The notes under the pieces were generated by a model. That model was not told where the DNA came from. It did no database searches and saw only the letters and a list, made by a program, of their open reading frames with translations. The translations under genes were made by a program, and so were the position numbers. This document shows, piece by piece, positions 1 through 7,578 of a DNA stretch of 64,000 nucleotides. Source of the stretch: CAZJAD01 sp964543855. GTDB lineage: Bacteria > Electryoneota > RPQS01 > DYHQ01. The stretch is from contig CAZJAD010000002.1 of assembly GCA_964543855.1 (NCBI GenBank), positions 28,677 through 92,676 of the forward strand, given 5' to 3'. Each line of letters opens with the position of its first letter. The stretch's first letter is position 1.

Positions 1-135
1 CGGCGCTTCGGGCGAGATGCGCGAGACGCGACCCCAGAGGTAACGGTCGAGCATTAAGTCGCCGATTACGGCGATACGCCGTCCTTTGGCGTTGTCGAGG
101 ATCTGTTGTGCCCTTTTGGGTGAGATTTGGTCCAT
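1..135 (-). CDS. hldE: D-glycero-beta-D-manno-heptose-7-phosphate kinase (HldE/RfaE1 N-terminus), cut by window edge
   Basis: Only the first 45 codons are present; the gene runs off the left edge. The visible protein has a short N-terminal helix and then the first strand of a ribokinase/PfkB fold, IAVIGDLMLDRYLWG, followed by SRISPEAP. That pairing (GDxMLDRY...SRISPEAP) is characteristic of the RfaE1/HldE kinase domain, which phosphorylates heptose-7-phosphate at C1 to make ADP-heptose for LPS inner core. Start is ATG at 135; no convincing Shine-Dalgarno is visible. It follows the ferredoxin gene by 80 nt on the same strand. Whether the adenylyltransferase domain (full HldE) or a separate RfaE2 follows cannot be seen. 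Its presence agrees with the lipid A genes further along the window. Confidence 0.85.
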   Translation of the reverse strand, partial: MDQISPKRAQQILDNAKGRRIAVIGDLMLDRYLWGRVSRISPEAP

Positions 136-215
136 CGTCAGAAAGAAGAAACTCGCGGGGAGGGGTCGCCCTCCCCGCGATGGGTGGTATGCGTTCGGTA
201 ATTCCTCAGGCCAGG

Positions 216-410
216 CTACGACTCCAGCTTATGAATGCAGTCAACGGGACAGACCTCGATGCATCGGGGAGAATCGAAATGCCCTTCACATTCCAGACAG
301 GTGTCTGGATCGATGATGTAGATCTCATCTCCTTCACTAATGGAACTTGTGGGGCACTCCGGTTCGCACGCGCCGCAGTTGATGCATGTCTCGTCAATGT
401 ACATCGCCAT
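216..410 (-). CDS. YfhL-type 2[4Fe-4S] ferredoxin
   Basis: A 64-residue ferredoxin with two cluster-binding motifs. The first is a classical CxxCxxCxxxCP near residues 9-19 (CINCGACEPECP). The second has the longer loop typical of the YfhL/Allochromatium-type ferredoxins, CLECEGHFDSPRC followed by VEVCP-like residues. It should be a soluble low-potential electron carrier; the redox partner is not indicated by context. The start ATG at 410 is well supported by GGAGG six bases upstream. It lies 55 nt after frr and 80 nt before hldE, so it probably ends or extends the rpsB-tsf-pyrH-frr transcription unit. It is shorter than E. coli YfhL (86 residues) because the C-terminal tail is missing. Confidence 0.93.
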   Translation of the reverse strand: MAMYIDETCINCGACEPECPTSSISEGDEIYIIDPDTCLECEGHFDSPRCIEVCPVDCIHKLES

Positions 411-465
411 AATAGGCCTCCAGATTGTAAGAGTTGAAATGAGACTGGACTTCAGGCAAACTCGC

Positions 466-1023
466 TTAAACTTCCATAATTTCTTTTTCTTTGAGTTCGA
501 CCAGGTGATCCATCTCTTTGATATGTTGATTCGTCAGTTCCTGTATCTTGTCCTGGGTCGTATGGGACTCGTCTTCGGAGATTTTTCCGTCCTTTTCATC
601 CCGCTTGAGGTGTTCGTTGGCATCGCGCCGAATGCTTCGGACCGCCACTCTGGCATCCTCGAGGTACCTGCGGACGACCTTCACCAGCTCGTGGCGGCGC
701 TGTTCGGTGAGCGGCGGCACGGGCAAACGAATAAAGGTTCCATTGCTCACGGGGGTGAGACCCAGTTCGGATTTCTGAATGGCCCGTTCGATTGCACCCA
801 GAAGGCTCTTGTCCCAAGGCTGAACTGCGATCGTTTTGGGATCCGGGATTGTGATGTTGGCGACCTGTGACAAGGGAACCTGTGAGCCGTAATACTCCAC
901 GCGGATCGGTTCGACCAACGCCGCCGACGCTTTCCCTGTGCGGATGTGCATCAGTTCCTGGCGGAATGCTTCCACCGACTTCTTCATGCGCAGATCTGTG
1001 TCTGCAATAATCTCCTTCGTCAT
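466..1023 (-). CDS. frr: ribosome recycling factor
   Basis: The 185-residue protein matches the usual RRF length and aligns over its whole length. It has the N-terminal helix, the RTGKASAALVEPIRVEYYGS region, the beta-barrel segment with IPDPKTIAVQPWDKS, and the NGTFIRLPVPPLTEQRR motif before the long C-terminal helices. RRF splits post-termination 70S ribosomes together with EF-G. The gene starts with ATG 7 nt after the pyrH stop, in the conserved order rpsB-tsf-pyrH-frr, so it is almost certainly cotranscribed. There is no clear ribosome-binding site of its own, which suggests coupling to pyrH translation. Confidence 0.98.
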   Translation of the reverse strand: MTKEIIADTDLRMKKSVEAFRQELMHIRTGKASAALVEPIRVEYYGSQVPLSQVANITIPDPKTIAVQPWDKSLLGAIERAIQKSELGLTPVSNGTFIRLPVPPLTEQRRHELVKVVRRYLEDARVAVRSIRRDANEHLKRDEKDGKISEDESHTTQDKIQELTNQHIKEMDHLVELKEKEIMEV

Positions 1024-1030
1024 AGAGCGA

Positions 1031-1810
1031 TCAACTTGTGATTAGGGTTCCGATTTCTTCGCCCTTGAGGATGCGTTGCAGATTTCCGGGCTGACGGAAG
1101 TTGAAGACACGGATCGGGATTTGGCAGTCCATGCAGAAGGTGACCGCTGTCGCATCAATGACCTTCAACTGCCGGTCGACCACATCCAGATAAGTGAGGC
1201 GATCGAACTTCTGAGCCTTGGCGTTTTTCAGGGGGTCATCGCTGTAGATTCCATCGACCTTCGTGCCTTTGAGCAAGATATCCGCTTTGATCTGCCGAGC
1301 ACGAAGGGATGCCGCCGTGTCCGTAGTGAAAAAAGGATTGCCGGTTCCGCCAGCGAAGAGAACGACCCGGCCTTTTTCCATGTGGCGAATTGCTCTCCGG
1401 AGGATGAAGGGTTCGGCAACCTGATTGATGATGACAGCCGTCTGGACACGAGTCGGCAGTCCAGCCTCTTCGAGGACATCTTGAAGGGCCAGCGCGTTGA
1501 TGACCGTTGCCAGCATGCCCATCTGGTCGCCGGTGACGCGATCAACGCCCAACTCGGAGGCAGAAAGACCGCGGAAGATGTTGCCTGCCCCGACAACCAT
1601 TCCGATTTCGACTCCGAGGTGCGAGGCCTCAGCGACTTCCCCCGCTATCGTTTTCAATGCAGCAGGGTCGAGGCCGCACTCGTCAGCGCCCATCAGGGCT
1701 TCGCCGGAGATCTTGAGTAGAATGCGTTTGTAGATTGCCCTTTCGCGGGCAGATGGACTATTCGCCAATTCGCAACCGGACGAATGAACGGACAACGAGC
1801 GACCTGCCAC
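1031..1810 (-). CDS. pyrH: UMP kinase
   Basis: Amino-acid-kinase-fold UMP kinase that makes UDP from UMP and ATP. Diagnostic segments are YKRILLKISGEALMG at the N-terminus, GNIFRG, the DQMGMLATVINALALQ helix, and the FAGGTGNPFFTTDTAA nucleotide-binding region with VDGIYSDDP near the end. The longest frame opens with GTG at 1810 and overlaps tsf by 53 nt. The first 26 residues have no counterpart in the family, so the real start is probably later: TTG codons at 1795 and 1768 are candidates, the latter 8 nt before the tsf stop codon begins. It sits in the classic rpsB-tsf-pyrH-frr order. Confidence 0.96.
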   Translation of the reverse strand: MAGRSLSVHSSGCELANSPSARERAIYKRILLKISGEALMGADECGLDPAALKTIAGEVAEASHLGVEIGMVVGAGNIFRGLSASELGVDRVTGDQMGMLATVINALALQDVLEEAGLPTRVQTAVIINQVAEPFILRRAIRHMEKGRVVLFAGGTGNPFFTTDTAASLRARQIKADILLKGTKVDGIYSDDPLKNAKAQKFDRLTYLDVVDRQLKVIDATAVTFCMDCQIPIRVFNFRQPGNLQRILKGEEIGTLITS

Positions 1811-2642
1811 TTTTCTCGGCGGCCTGCGCGATCAGGTCACTGACAGTCAGATGGGGGTCTTTGACAAACGGCTGGTCAACGAGGCAAACCTCGCTGAAAT
1901 ACTTGTTCAGCTTCCCCGAGACGATTTTTTCGACAACCTGGGGTGGCTTCCCTTTTATGTTGACCTGCTCGGCGATGATTTCTTTCTCGGTTTCGAGCTT
2001 GTCCTTCGGAATCTCCTGCCGATGCACGAAGAGGGGAGCCGCAGCCGCCACCTGCATGGAGAGATCTTTGGCAAGGGCCTGCATGTCGGTGTCACCGACC
2101 TCAGCGCCTTCGAGATCGACGAGGACACCCAATTTAGCATTCGAATGGACATAGAACCCGATGAGACCGGAGGCATCGGTTGCTCGAACGAAGCGGCGGA
2201 TTTCCAGCTTCTCGCCGATTTTGCCGATGAGATCCGTGAGTTCATCGCCGATTGTCTTCGTGCCGGAGGTCGTCAGAGCCAGAAGGTCGGTCACCGGTTT
2301 GCCGTTGCCATCTTTCCAATCCAGCACGCGCGCGGCGACCTTATCGGCGAAGGCCTGGAATTCGGAATTGCGAGCCACGAAATCGGTTTCACTGTTCACT
2401 TCCACGAGGGCCGCATGGTGTCCGTCCTGCGAGACGGCGACTGCAATCACGCCTTCGTTCGCCGAGCGTTCCGCGCGTTTGCGAGCGGCAGCTTTCCCTT
2501 TCTTGCGCAGTAGCTCGACGGCCTTTTCCATATCTCCATGGGCCTGGATCAATGCCTCTTTGCAATCCATCATGCCGGCGCCGGTCTTTTGACGCAGCTC
2601 GGCTACGGTCGATGCCGTAATCTGTTTAGAAGATGCGTTCAA
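1758..2642 (-). CDS. tsf: elongation factor Ts
   Basis: EF-Ts of 294 residues, the nucleotide-exchange factor for EF-Tu. The UBA-like N-terminal domain has VAELRQKTGAGMMDCKEAL, where the TGAGMMDCK signature is invariant. It is followed by the KGKAAARKRAER linker and NSETDFVARN of the core domain. The start is TTG at 2642, supported by GAGGA six bases upstream; there is no in-frame ATG nearby. The gene lies 40 nt behind rpsB. Its final codons overlap the open frame of pyrH. This is a typical full-length bacterial EF-Ts. Confidence 0.97.
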   Translation of the reverse strand: MNASSKQITASTVAELRQKTGAGMMDCKEALIQAHGDMEKAVELLRKKGKAAARKRAERSANEGVIAVAVSQDGHHAALVEVNSETDFVARNSEFQAFADKVAARVLDWKDGNGKPVTDLLALTTSGTKTIGDELTDLIGKIGEKLEIRRFVRATDASGLIGFYVHSNAKLGVLVDLEGAEVGDTDMQALAKDLSMQVAAAAPLFVHRQEIPKDKLETEKEIIAEQVNIKGKPPQVVEKIVSGKLNKYFSEVCLVDQPFVKDPHLTVSDLIAQAAEKSGRSLVVRSFVRLRIGE

Positions 2643-2682
2643 TTCGTGTCCTCAGAGTCGCTTGGTATTGCCAATTCTACTG

Positions 2683-3600
2683 TTACTCCTGTTCGGTTTC
2701 CTCGTCCTCTTCCTTGCCGACGCGTCGCCTGACCTTCTCCCGTCGTTCTGCCGCATCCTCGGGTGATTCGTCCTCGGGGGGTGACTCTTCAGGTTTGGGA
2801 GGACGGGGTGTTGTACGGCGCCGGACTCGTTTTGGGGGACGGCGCGACGGGCGCGCTTCAGTTTCGGCGCGGGCGGGCGCTCTTTCCTCCGGTTCGGGTG
2901 CAGGCCGTTCTTCCTTGGCACGCACCTGACCCTCCTGAATCGCATCGGTAATCGCGCGGGTGATCAGTCCGATAGACTTGAAAGCGTCATCGTTGGCCGG
3001 AATAACATAGGGAATCGGATCGGGGTCTACATTCGTATCCACGATCGCAATCACCGGGATGTTCAGTCGACGGGCTTCGGCGACCGCAATGTGTTCCCGC
3101 TTCACATCAACGACATAAACCGCTCCCGGCAGGCGTTTCAGTTCTCGAATGCCACCGAGAGCAGTGGTCAGTTTCTCGCGCTCGCGGTCGAGCGACAGTC
3201 GTTCCTTTTTGTTGAGTTTCTCATAGGTGCCATCCGTGACCTTTTTCTCAAGGGCAGCGAGCGTTTTGAGTCCTCGGCGAATGGTCGCGAAGTTCGTTAA
3301 CATGCCGCCGAGCCAGCGTTCCGTGACATAGGGGCAGTTGGCGCGGTCAGCCTCCATGTGGATGATGTCTTTGGCCTGCCTCTTGGTGCCCACATAGAGA
3401 ATCTGCTCACCCCTGGCAGCGATCTCACGAACGGCGTCACACGCCTTATCTAAGCATTCCTGGGTTCTGCGAAGATCAATCAGGTGAATCTTGTTCTTCT
3501 CCATCAGGATATACGGCTTCATGCGTGGGTGCCATCGCCGCGTCAGATGGCCGAAGTGGGCTCCGGAGAGCAGCAACTGTTCGAGAGTTACACGTGGCAT
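2683..3600 (-). CDS. rpsB: 30S ribosomal protein S2 with long charged C-terminal tail
   Basis: Residues 1-225 are a normal S2 core: MPRVTLEQLLLSGAHFGH start, RRWHPRMKPYI, TKRQAKDII, RWLGGMLTN, and DTNVDPDPIPYVIPANDDA. Residues about 226-305 form a low-complexity tail rich in Glu, Arg and Pro with no S2 counterpart; E. coli S2 has 241 residues. The start ATG at 3600 has AAGGA ten bases upstream and gives the conserved N-terminus, so the longer frame to 3645 is rejected. A promoter (3704-3732) and a stable hairpin (3653-3687) precede it, which suggests a regulated leader. The tail could bind rRNA or other factors, but no function is visible. Confidence 0.97.
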   Translation of the reverse strand: MPRVTLEQLLLSGAHFGHLTRRWHPRMKPYILMEKNKIHLIDLRRTQECLDKACDAVREIAARGEQILYVGTKRQAKDIIHMEADRANCPYVTERWLGGMLTNFATIRRGLKTLAALEKKVTDGTYEKLNKKERLSLDREREKLTTALGGIRELKRLPGAVYVVDVKREHIAVAEARRLNIPVIAIVDTNVDPDPIPYVIPANDDAFKSIGLITRAITDAIQEGQVRAKEERPAPEPEERAPARAETEARPSRRPPKRVRRRTTPRPPKPEESPPEDESPEDAAERREKVRRRVGKEEDEETEQE

Positions 3601-3652
3601 ACGAGTCAAGTCCTTGCGTTTATGGTTTGTGACGACCCTGCCCATCGCTTCA

Positions 3653-3687
3653 TCACCCGATCAGGCCGTGCCTGACAACCCGGGTGA
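3653..3687 (-). promoter_or_regulatory. structured rpsB leader hairpin (candidate S2 autoregulatory element)
   Basis: Read on the minus strand, a 7-bp outer stem (TCACCCG with CGGGTGA) encloses an asymmetric internal loop. A 6-bp inner stem (TCAGGC with GCCTGA) is capped by a 3-nt loop. It lies about 50 nt upstream of the rpsB start and about 10 nt downstream of the predicted transcription start. There is no U-tract, so it is not a terminator. S2 is known to repress its own mRNA through the leader in other bacteria. That this hairpin does so here is inference. Confidence 0.45.
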
Positions 3688-3703
3688 CAATCAGGCGCAG
3701 GTG

Positions 3704-3732
3704 ATTATTGATTCCACCGTAGGAATAGCCAA
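3704..3732 (-). promoter_or_regulatory. predicted sigma70-like promoter of rpsB-tsf-pyrH-frr
   Basis: The -35 hexamer TTGGCT (3732-3727) is separated by 17 bp from the -10 hexamer AATAAT (3709-3704) in the 175-nt gap between rpsI and rpsB. Transcription would begin near 3697, leaving a leader of about 97 nt that contains the 3653-3687 hairpin. The hexamers fit the consensus less well than the other promoters in this window. Confidence 0.45.
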
Positions 3733-3774
3733 CGAAGAACGGAGTGGAGCCGGTCTACCCCACCCGAGTGCAAC

Positions 3775-4167
3775 TTACCGTTTCGAATACTGGAAGCGTT
3801 TGCGAGCGCCGGGTTGACCGTACTTCTTGCGTTCTTTTTCCCGAGGGTCACGCGTTACCAGACCGTACTGGCGCAGTTTGGACCGGAGCTCAGGATCAGC
3901 AAGGAGGAGTGCCCGAGCGATTCCCAACCTCAGTGCTCCAGCCTGGCCGGTCAGTCCACCGCCAAGGACGGTCGCTCTCACATCAAACCTGCCGAGCGTC
4001 TCCGTAACGAGGAAAGGCTGCTCAATCACCATCTTGAGCACCTCTCGTTTGAAGTAACCCAAGAGGTCCTTGCCGTTGACTGACCATTGGCCGGAACCCG
4101 GTTCAATCCAGACACGAGCGACCGCCGATTTGCGGCGACCCGTTGCGTAGAGAGTAGATTGATTCAT
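3775..4167 (-). CDS. rpsI: 30S ribosomal protein S9
   Basis: S9 with the typical N-terminus YATGRRKSAVARVWI, the internal GGGLTGQAGALRLGIARAL segment and the invariant basic C-terminus ending in KRFQYSKR, whose tail contacts P-site tRNA. ATG at 4167 gives 130 residues, the E. coli length. In-frame ATGs at 4173 and 4179 and a GTG at 4185 are also possible, and no site has a strong Shine-Dalgarno. It follows rplM within about 20 nt in the conserved rplM-rpsI pair. Confidence 0.95.
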   Translation of the reverse strand: MNQSTLYATGRRKSAVARVWIEPGSGQWSVNGKDLLGYFKREVLKMVIEQPFLVTETLGRFDVRATVLGGGLTGQAGALRLGIARALLLADPELRSKLRQYGLVTRDPREKERKKYGQPGARKRFQYSKR

Positions 4168-4187
4168 AGACATAGGCATTTTCACAT

Positions 4188-4619
4188 TTAGATCGAAGCG
4201 TCCACGGGCTGTTGTGCCGCGTGGGGATGATTTGGGCCAGCGTATACATGGAGTTTCTTCAACTGTTTCCGACCCAACCGTGTCCGGGGCAGCATCCCCT
4301 TGACGGCGCGCGATACGATACGGTCCGGATGCGTCGCCAAGACACGGTCATAAGGAACATGCTTGCCACCGCCCGGGTAGCCAGAGTGGCTGAAGTAAGT
4401 CTTCTTTTTCGCTTTCAGTCCGGTCACCTTGACCTTCTCGGCGTTAATAACGACAACGAAGTCGCCGACATCGACGTGCGGCGTGTACTGAGGCTTGTTC
4501 TTGCCGCGAAGGACCGTGGCGATGCGGGAGCAGAGGCGTCCCAACACCTGTCCGTCGGCGTCAAAGACAACCCACTTGCGTTCCACCTGGCCGGGCTTAG
4601 CGTGATAGGTCGAGGTCAT
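4188..4619 (-). CDS. rplM: 50S ribosomal protein L13
   Basis: The 143-residue protein aligns over the full length of L13: KWVVFDADGQVLGRLCSRIA at the start, GKNKPQYTPHVDVGDFVVV, KKKTYFSHSGYPGG, and the C-terminal GMLPRTRLGRKQLKKLHVYAGPNHPH. L13 is an early-assembly large-subunit protein binding 23S rRNA. The gene starts with ATG at 4619 and leads the rplM-rpsI operon. The promoter at 4648-4676 lies directly upstream with a predicted leader of only about 20 nt, so there is little room for a structured autoregulatory leader. Confidence 0.98.
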   Translation of the reverse strand: MTSTYHAKPGQVERKWVVFDADGQVLGRLCSRIATVLRGKNKPQYTPHVDVGDFVVVINAEKVKVTGLKAKKKTYFSHSGYPGGGKHVPYDRVLATHPDRIVSRAVKGMLPRTRLGRKQLKKLHVYAGPNHPHAAQQPVDASI

Positions 4620-4647
4620 AGGATTTGCTCATCTTCCAAATTTTTAC

Positions 4648-4676
4648 AATTTACAAAAAAAGCGGTAGATTGTCAA
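4648..4676 (-). promoter_or_regulatory. predicted sigma70-like promoter of rplM-rpsI
   Basis: A consensus -35 TTGACA (4676-4671) and a -10 TAAATT (4653-4648) are separated by exactly 17 bp in an AT-rich stretch just before rplM. The TGA stop of the upstream M28 peptidase gene (4675-4673) lies inside the -35 hexamer, so the ribosomal-protein promoter begins within the last codon of its neighbour. Confidence 0.7.
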
Positions 4677-6175
4677 GGCCGCTTCTCCCCCGCCCCGCCA
4701 TAGAAACTAAGCGGTTCCTCCCGATTTCCGAGGGTTTCGACGCAACCGGCGACGAAATCAGCCCGTCGATTCAGCAGATCCCATTCGATCTTGTCCGGAG
4801 TATCTGTGGGTGAGTGGTAATCACCGTGAACTCCCGAGAAGCAGAACATCACCGGAATCCGCTTTGCGTGAAAGGATGCGTGGTCACTAAACTCATGGAA
4901 AACAGGGCGTGGGTCGAATGTCACGTCGAGTGACTGGACTTCGGCGACTCGGCTCAGCTCCTCCTCAATCCACGGCGATTGGCTGCTATAGAAGACGGTC
5001 AGTTCGGAATCATCAATCCTGAGTGGTGATCCTTCCGGAATATGACCGCTCGGCTTGCGTCCCACGCAATCAAGGTTAATCATAGCGACCATGTCACCCT
5101 CGCCGGGAGGGTGCTCAACCAGCCATTTGGACCCGAGCAGGCCCTTCTCCTCTCCATCGAAAAGCACGAAAAGGACTGATCGCGGCGGAGGATCCGCCGC
5201 GACAGCCTGAGCGACGGCGATTAAAGCCACCAAGCCACTGGCGTTGTCGTCAGCACCCGGGTAATAGACATCGCCTTGTCGCCCAAGGTGGTCGTAATGT
5301 GCGCCCACAACAATGCGCTCCTGCGCCAACTCGGGGTTGGAGCCCGGGATGATGCCGACGACATTCCTCAGAGAGCAGGCCTCATCGAAGGTGAAGGCGA
5401 TTGTCAAACTGGCCGCCAAGCCGTTTGGGCCGCCCGCTTGCTCTCTCTGCAATCGGTCGCCAGGAGCGATGTCCAAGTACAGAACGGGGAACACATGTGT
5501 TCCGGGAATCTGGAGCATGCGGGGGTCAAAACTCCGTCTTCGAGTCTGGACTTCCCGTTCCAAGCGACCGGAATCCCCGTCGGCCTGCACAAAAACCACC
5601 GCCAGTGCTCCACTTTCGTGCGCGGTCCGAGCCTTGACCATGGTCACCGTGTGGCGGAATCCGGTGCCGCCTCGCTGGAAGGCCGTGTCTGGAGGGGCAC
5701 CGATGAAGAGCATCAGGACCCTGCCCCGGGCTTCCTCCGGCTCATAGTCCTTCCGTCCAAGTTCCGGAGCCACAACGCCATAGCCACCACTCAGGAGAGG
5801 GCCTGTTATCGTCTGGGTTTGCCCGTGGCGTGGGAAAAAGAGGAGACCGGAATTCAAGGTCGCTTCCCACGCCTGGCCGGAATCCGCCTCTCCTTGGGGA
5901 TAGAAGCGGGCACAGGTACGGGTGGAGTCGAGCCGCGGAGTCTCAGCCAGGAAAGGCTGGAAATATCCGCCACCCGCCACCGGCTTCAGGCCAGTTCGCG
6001 CCATGAGAGCTGCCAGCGTGTCGGCCACGCGCCCGGCCTCCGGCGTTCCCGCTTCGCGTCCGCCGATTTCGGGCGAGGTCAAGAAGGCCATCAGTGCGCG
6101 CGAGGGCGATGGCGCTTTGGCGCATGTGACCGCGTGGAGCGCGGCAATGAGCAGAAAAACTCCGAGCTTTTTCAT
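4673..6175 (-). CDS. secreted M28 family zinc aminopeptidase with PA-like insert
   Basis: A 500-residue exported metallopeptidase. Residues 1-20 form a signal peptide; a Cys at 18 gives only a poor lipobox. The C-terminal half holds the full M28 zinc set: H293 (VVGAHYDH), D309/D310 (GADDNASG), E342-E343 (FDGEEKGLLGS), D369 (NLDCVG) and H454 (DYHSPTDTPDKI). The region around 120-250 looks like a protease-associated domain inserted before the catalytic core. It is probably a broad aminopeptidase or carboxypeptidase acting in the periplasm or outside the cell; the substrate cannot be inferred. Its ATG overlaps the thioredoxin stop by 4 nt (ATGA), so the two are translationally coupled. It is the last gene of the long minus-strand block. 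Confidence 0.9.
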   Translation of the reverse strand: MKKLGVFLLIAALHAVTCAKAPSPSRALMAFLTSPEIGGREAGTPEAGRVADTLAALMARTGLKPVAGGGYFQPFLAETPRLDSTRTCARFYPQGEADSGQAWEATLNSGLLFFPRHGQTQTITGPLLSGGYGVVAPELGRKDYEPEEARGRVLMLFIGAPPDTAFQRGGTGFRHTVTMVKARTAHESGALAVVFVQADGDSGRLEREVQTRRRSFDPRMLQIPGTHVFPVLYLDIAPGDRLQREQAGGPNGLAASLTIAFTFDEACSLRNVVGIIPGSNPELAQERIVVGAHYDHLGRQGDVYYPGADDNASGLVALIAVAQAVAADPPPRSVLFVLFDGEEKGLLGSKWLVEHPPGEGDMVAMINLDCVGRKPSGHIPEGSPLRIDDSELTVFYSSQSPWIEEELSRVAEVQSLDVTFDPRPVFHEFSDHASFHAKRIPVMFCFSGVHGDYHSPTDTPDKIEWDLLNRRADFVAGCVETLGNREEPLSFYGGAGEKRP

Positions 6176-6498
6176 GCCAAGAGTGCCTCGATGCGCTGTT
6201 GGAGCACGGCCTTGGGAACCGCTCCTATTACCTGATCGACTGTTTTACCATCCTTGAAGAAGATGAGATTTGGAATCGCTTGGACACCATAGTTGATCGG
6301 GGCCCGGGGATTTTCGTCGACATTCATTTTTGCGACACGGAGACGGCCCTCGTAATCGTTCGCGAGATCCTCCAAAGCTGGGGAGATAACATGACAAGGG
6401 GCACACCACGGCGCCCAGAAATCCACGACGGTCAGTACGTCCGATTTCAAGACTTCGGACTCAAAAGTATCATCGGTCACGTTGATAGCAGATGACAT
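6172..6498 (-). CDS. trxA: thioredoxin (WCAPC active site)
   Basis: A 108-residue single-domain thioredoxin with no signal peptide, so it is cytoplasmic. The active site is WCAPC (C32, C35), with Ala in place of the usual Gly, within VVDFWAPWCAPCH. The cis-Pro lies in VQAIPNLIFFKDGK, a canonical thioredoxin segment. It should act as a general dithiol-disulfide reductant. ATG at 6498 is preceded by AAGGAGG about eight bases upstream, a strong site. It follows galT by 33 nt and overlaps the M28 peptidase gene by 4 nt. Confidence 0.95.
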   Translation of the reverse strand: MSSAINVTDDTFESEVLKSDVLTVVDFWAPWCAPCHVISPALEDLANDYEGRLRVAKMNVDENPRAPINYGVQAIPNLIFFKDGKTVDQVIGAVPKAVLQQRIEALLA

Positions 6499-6531
6499 CA
6501 GTGACTCCTCCTTTATGAATGCGTGAATCTG

Positions 6532-7566
6532 TCAGAGAGAAACCTCAACCTCTCGCAAGTAGTGCGCGGCATCTTCCGGTGGAGTGGGATTGATGTAGAA
6601 GCCCGTGCCCCACTCAAAGCCTGCCATGCGCGTCAGGCGCGGCATGACCTCGATATGCCAATGATAGTCATACGGGAGCGTCTGCCAGTGACCGGGTCGG
6701 CGTCCGCGCGCGAGCATATTCGGCGAGGTGTGTATGACGAAATTATAGGGTGGATCATTCAACGCCTGTTTCAAGCGCGACAGCGTCTTTTTCAACACGA
6801 TCGCGAGTTGGTCGAGATCCGCGTCGGAAAGTTGTCCGAAATCATGGTGATGTTCGAGCGGAATCACCATCAGCTCGAATGGAAAACGGGACGCGAAAGG
6901 AGCCCAGACGAGATAGCCGTTCTCCGTGCTGACGATTCGACTCTCCTGCTCAAGTTCCTGACTGATGATATCGCAGAAGAGGCATCGCTCTTTGATGGCG
7001 TAGTGTTCCCGGGCTGAATCGAGCTCCATCGACACGGTGCGTGGAGTGATGGGTGTCGCGATGATCTGCGTGTGCGGGTGGCTGAGCGAGGCCCCCGCGA
7101 TGAGGCCATAGTTCTTGAAGATGAGTATGTAGCGGAAGCGAAGGTCGCGCTCGAGGTCCGCCAGGCGTTCCCGGTACGCTCGGAGAATCTTCTTCATGTG
7201 ATCGACGGTTTGGTCTCCGAGGTCTATATGATGGTCAGGACTTTCGATGATGACTTCATGGGCGCCAACCCCGTTCATCTGGTCGTAGATGCCGATCCCT
7301 TTGCGGTTCAAGTCACCCTCAATCACCAGTGCCGGGAATTTGTTGGAGACGACGCGCACTTCCCAGCCGGGAGTATTCGGCTTCGTGCCGTTCGGGCGGA
7401 TGGCCCATATTTCCGGGGGGGTTTTGTCTTCGTTGCCGGTGCAGAACGGGCAGAAACTCATTTCGGGTTTGACATTTTCCACCAGGAAATCCGATGGACG
7501 GCGCCCTCTTTCTGTCGCGACAATCACCCATCGTTTCTGGATCGGGTCATGCCGAAGTTCGGGCAT
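6532..7566 (-). CDS. galT: galactose-1-phosphate uridylyltransferase family (GalT)
   Basis: HIT-superfamily nucleotidyltransferase of 344 residues. It shows MPELRHDPIQKRWVIVATER at the start, an FCPFCTGNEDKTPPE zinc-type segment, and the catalytic HPHTQI motif (GASLSHPHTQIIATP) whose second His carries the uridylyl group. A second CLFCD Cys pair and the C-terminal YHWHIEVMPR complete the family pattern. The canonical reaction swaps UMP between UDP-glucose and galactose-1-phosphate. Next to glgC and two GH57 enzymes it may instead, or also, feed glucose-1-phosphate metabolism; some relatives use ADP-glucose. Start ATG at 7566 has AAGGAG five bases upstream. It lies 12 nt behind the GH57 branching enzyme gene. 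Confidence 0.9.
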   Translation of the reverse strand: MPELRHDPIQKRWVIVATERGRRPSDFLVENVKPEMSFCPFCTGNEDKTPPEIWAIRPNGTKPNTPGWEVRVVSNKFPALVIEGDLNRKGIGIYDQMNGVGAHEVIIESPDHHIDLGDQTVDHMKKILRAYRERLADLERDLRFRYILIFKNYGLIAGASLSHPHTQIIATPITPRTVSMELDSAREHYAIKERCLFCDIISQELEQESRIVSTENGYLVWAPFASRFPFELMVIPLEHHHDFGQLSDADLDQLAIVLKKTLSRLKQALNDPPYNFVIHTSPNMLARGRRPGHWQTLPYDYHWHIEVMPRLTRMAGFEWGTGFYINPTPPEDAAHYLREVEVSL

Positions 7567-7578
7567 AAGGACTCCTTT

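Noticed and set aside
1076..1720. 214-codon plus-strand frame opposite pyrH
   Set aside because: Antisense to the conserved UMP kinase; no motifs.
5276..6235. 319-codon plus-strand open frame opposite the M28 peptidase
   Set aside because: Antisense shadow; the minus-strand protein carries the complete M28 zinc site.
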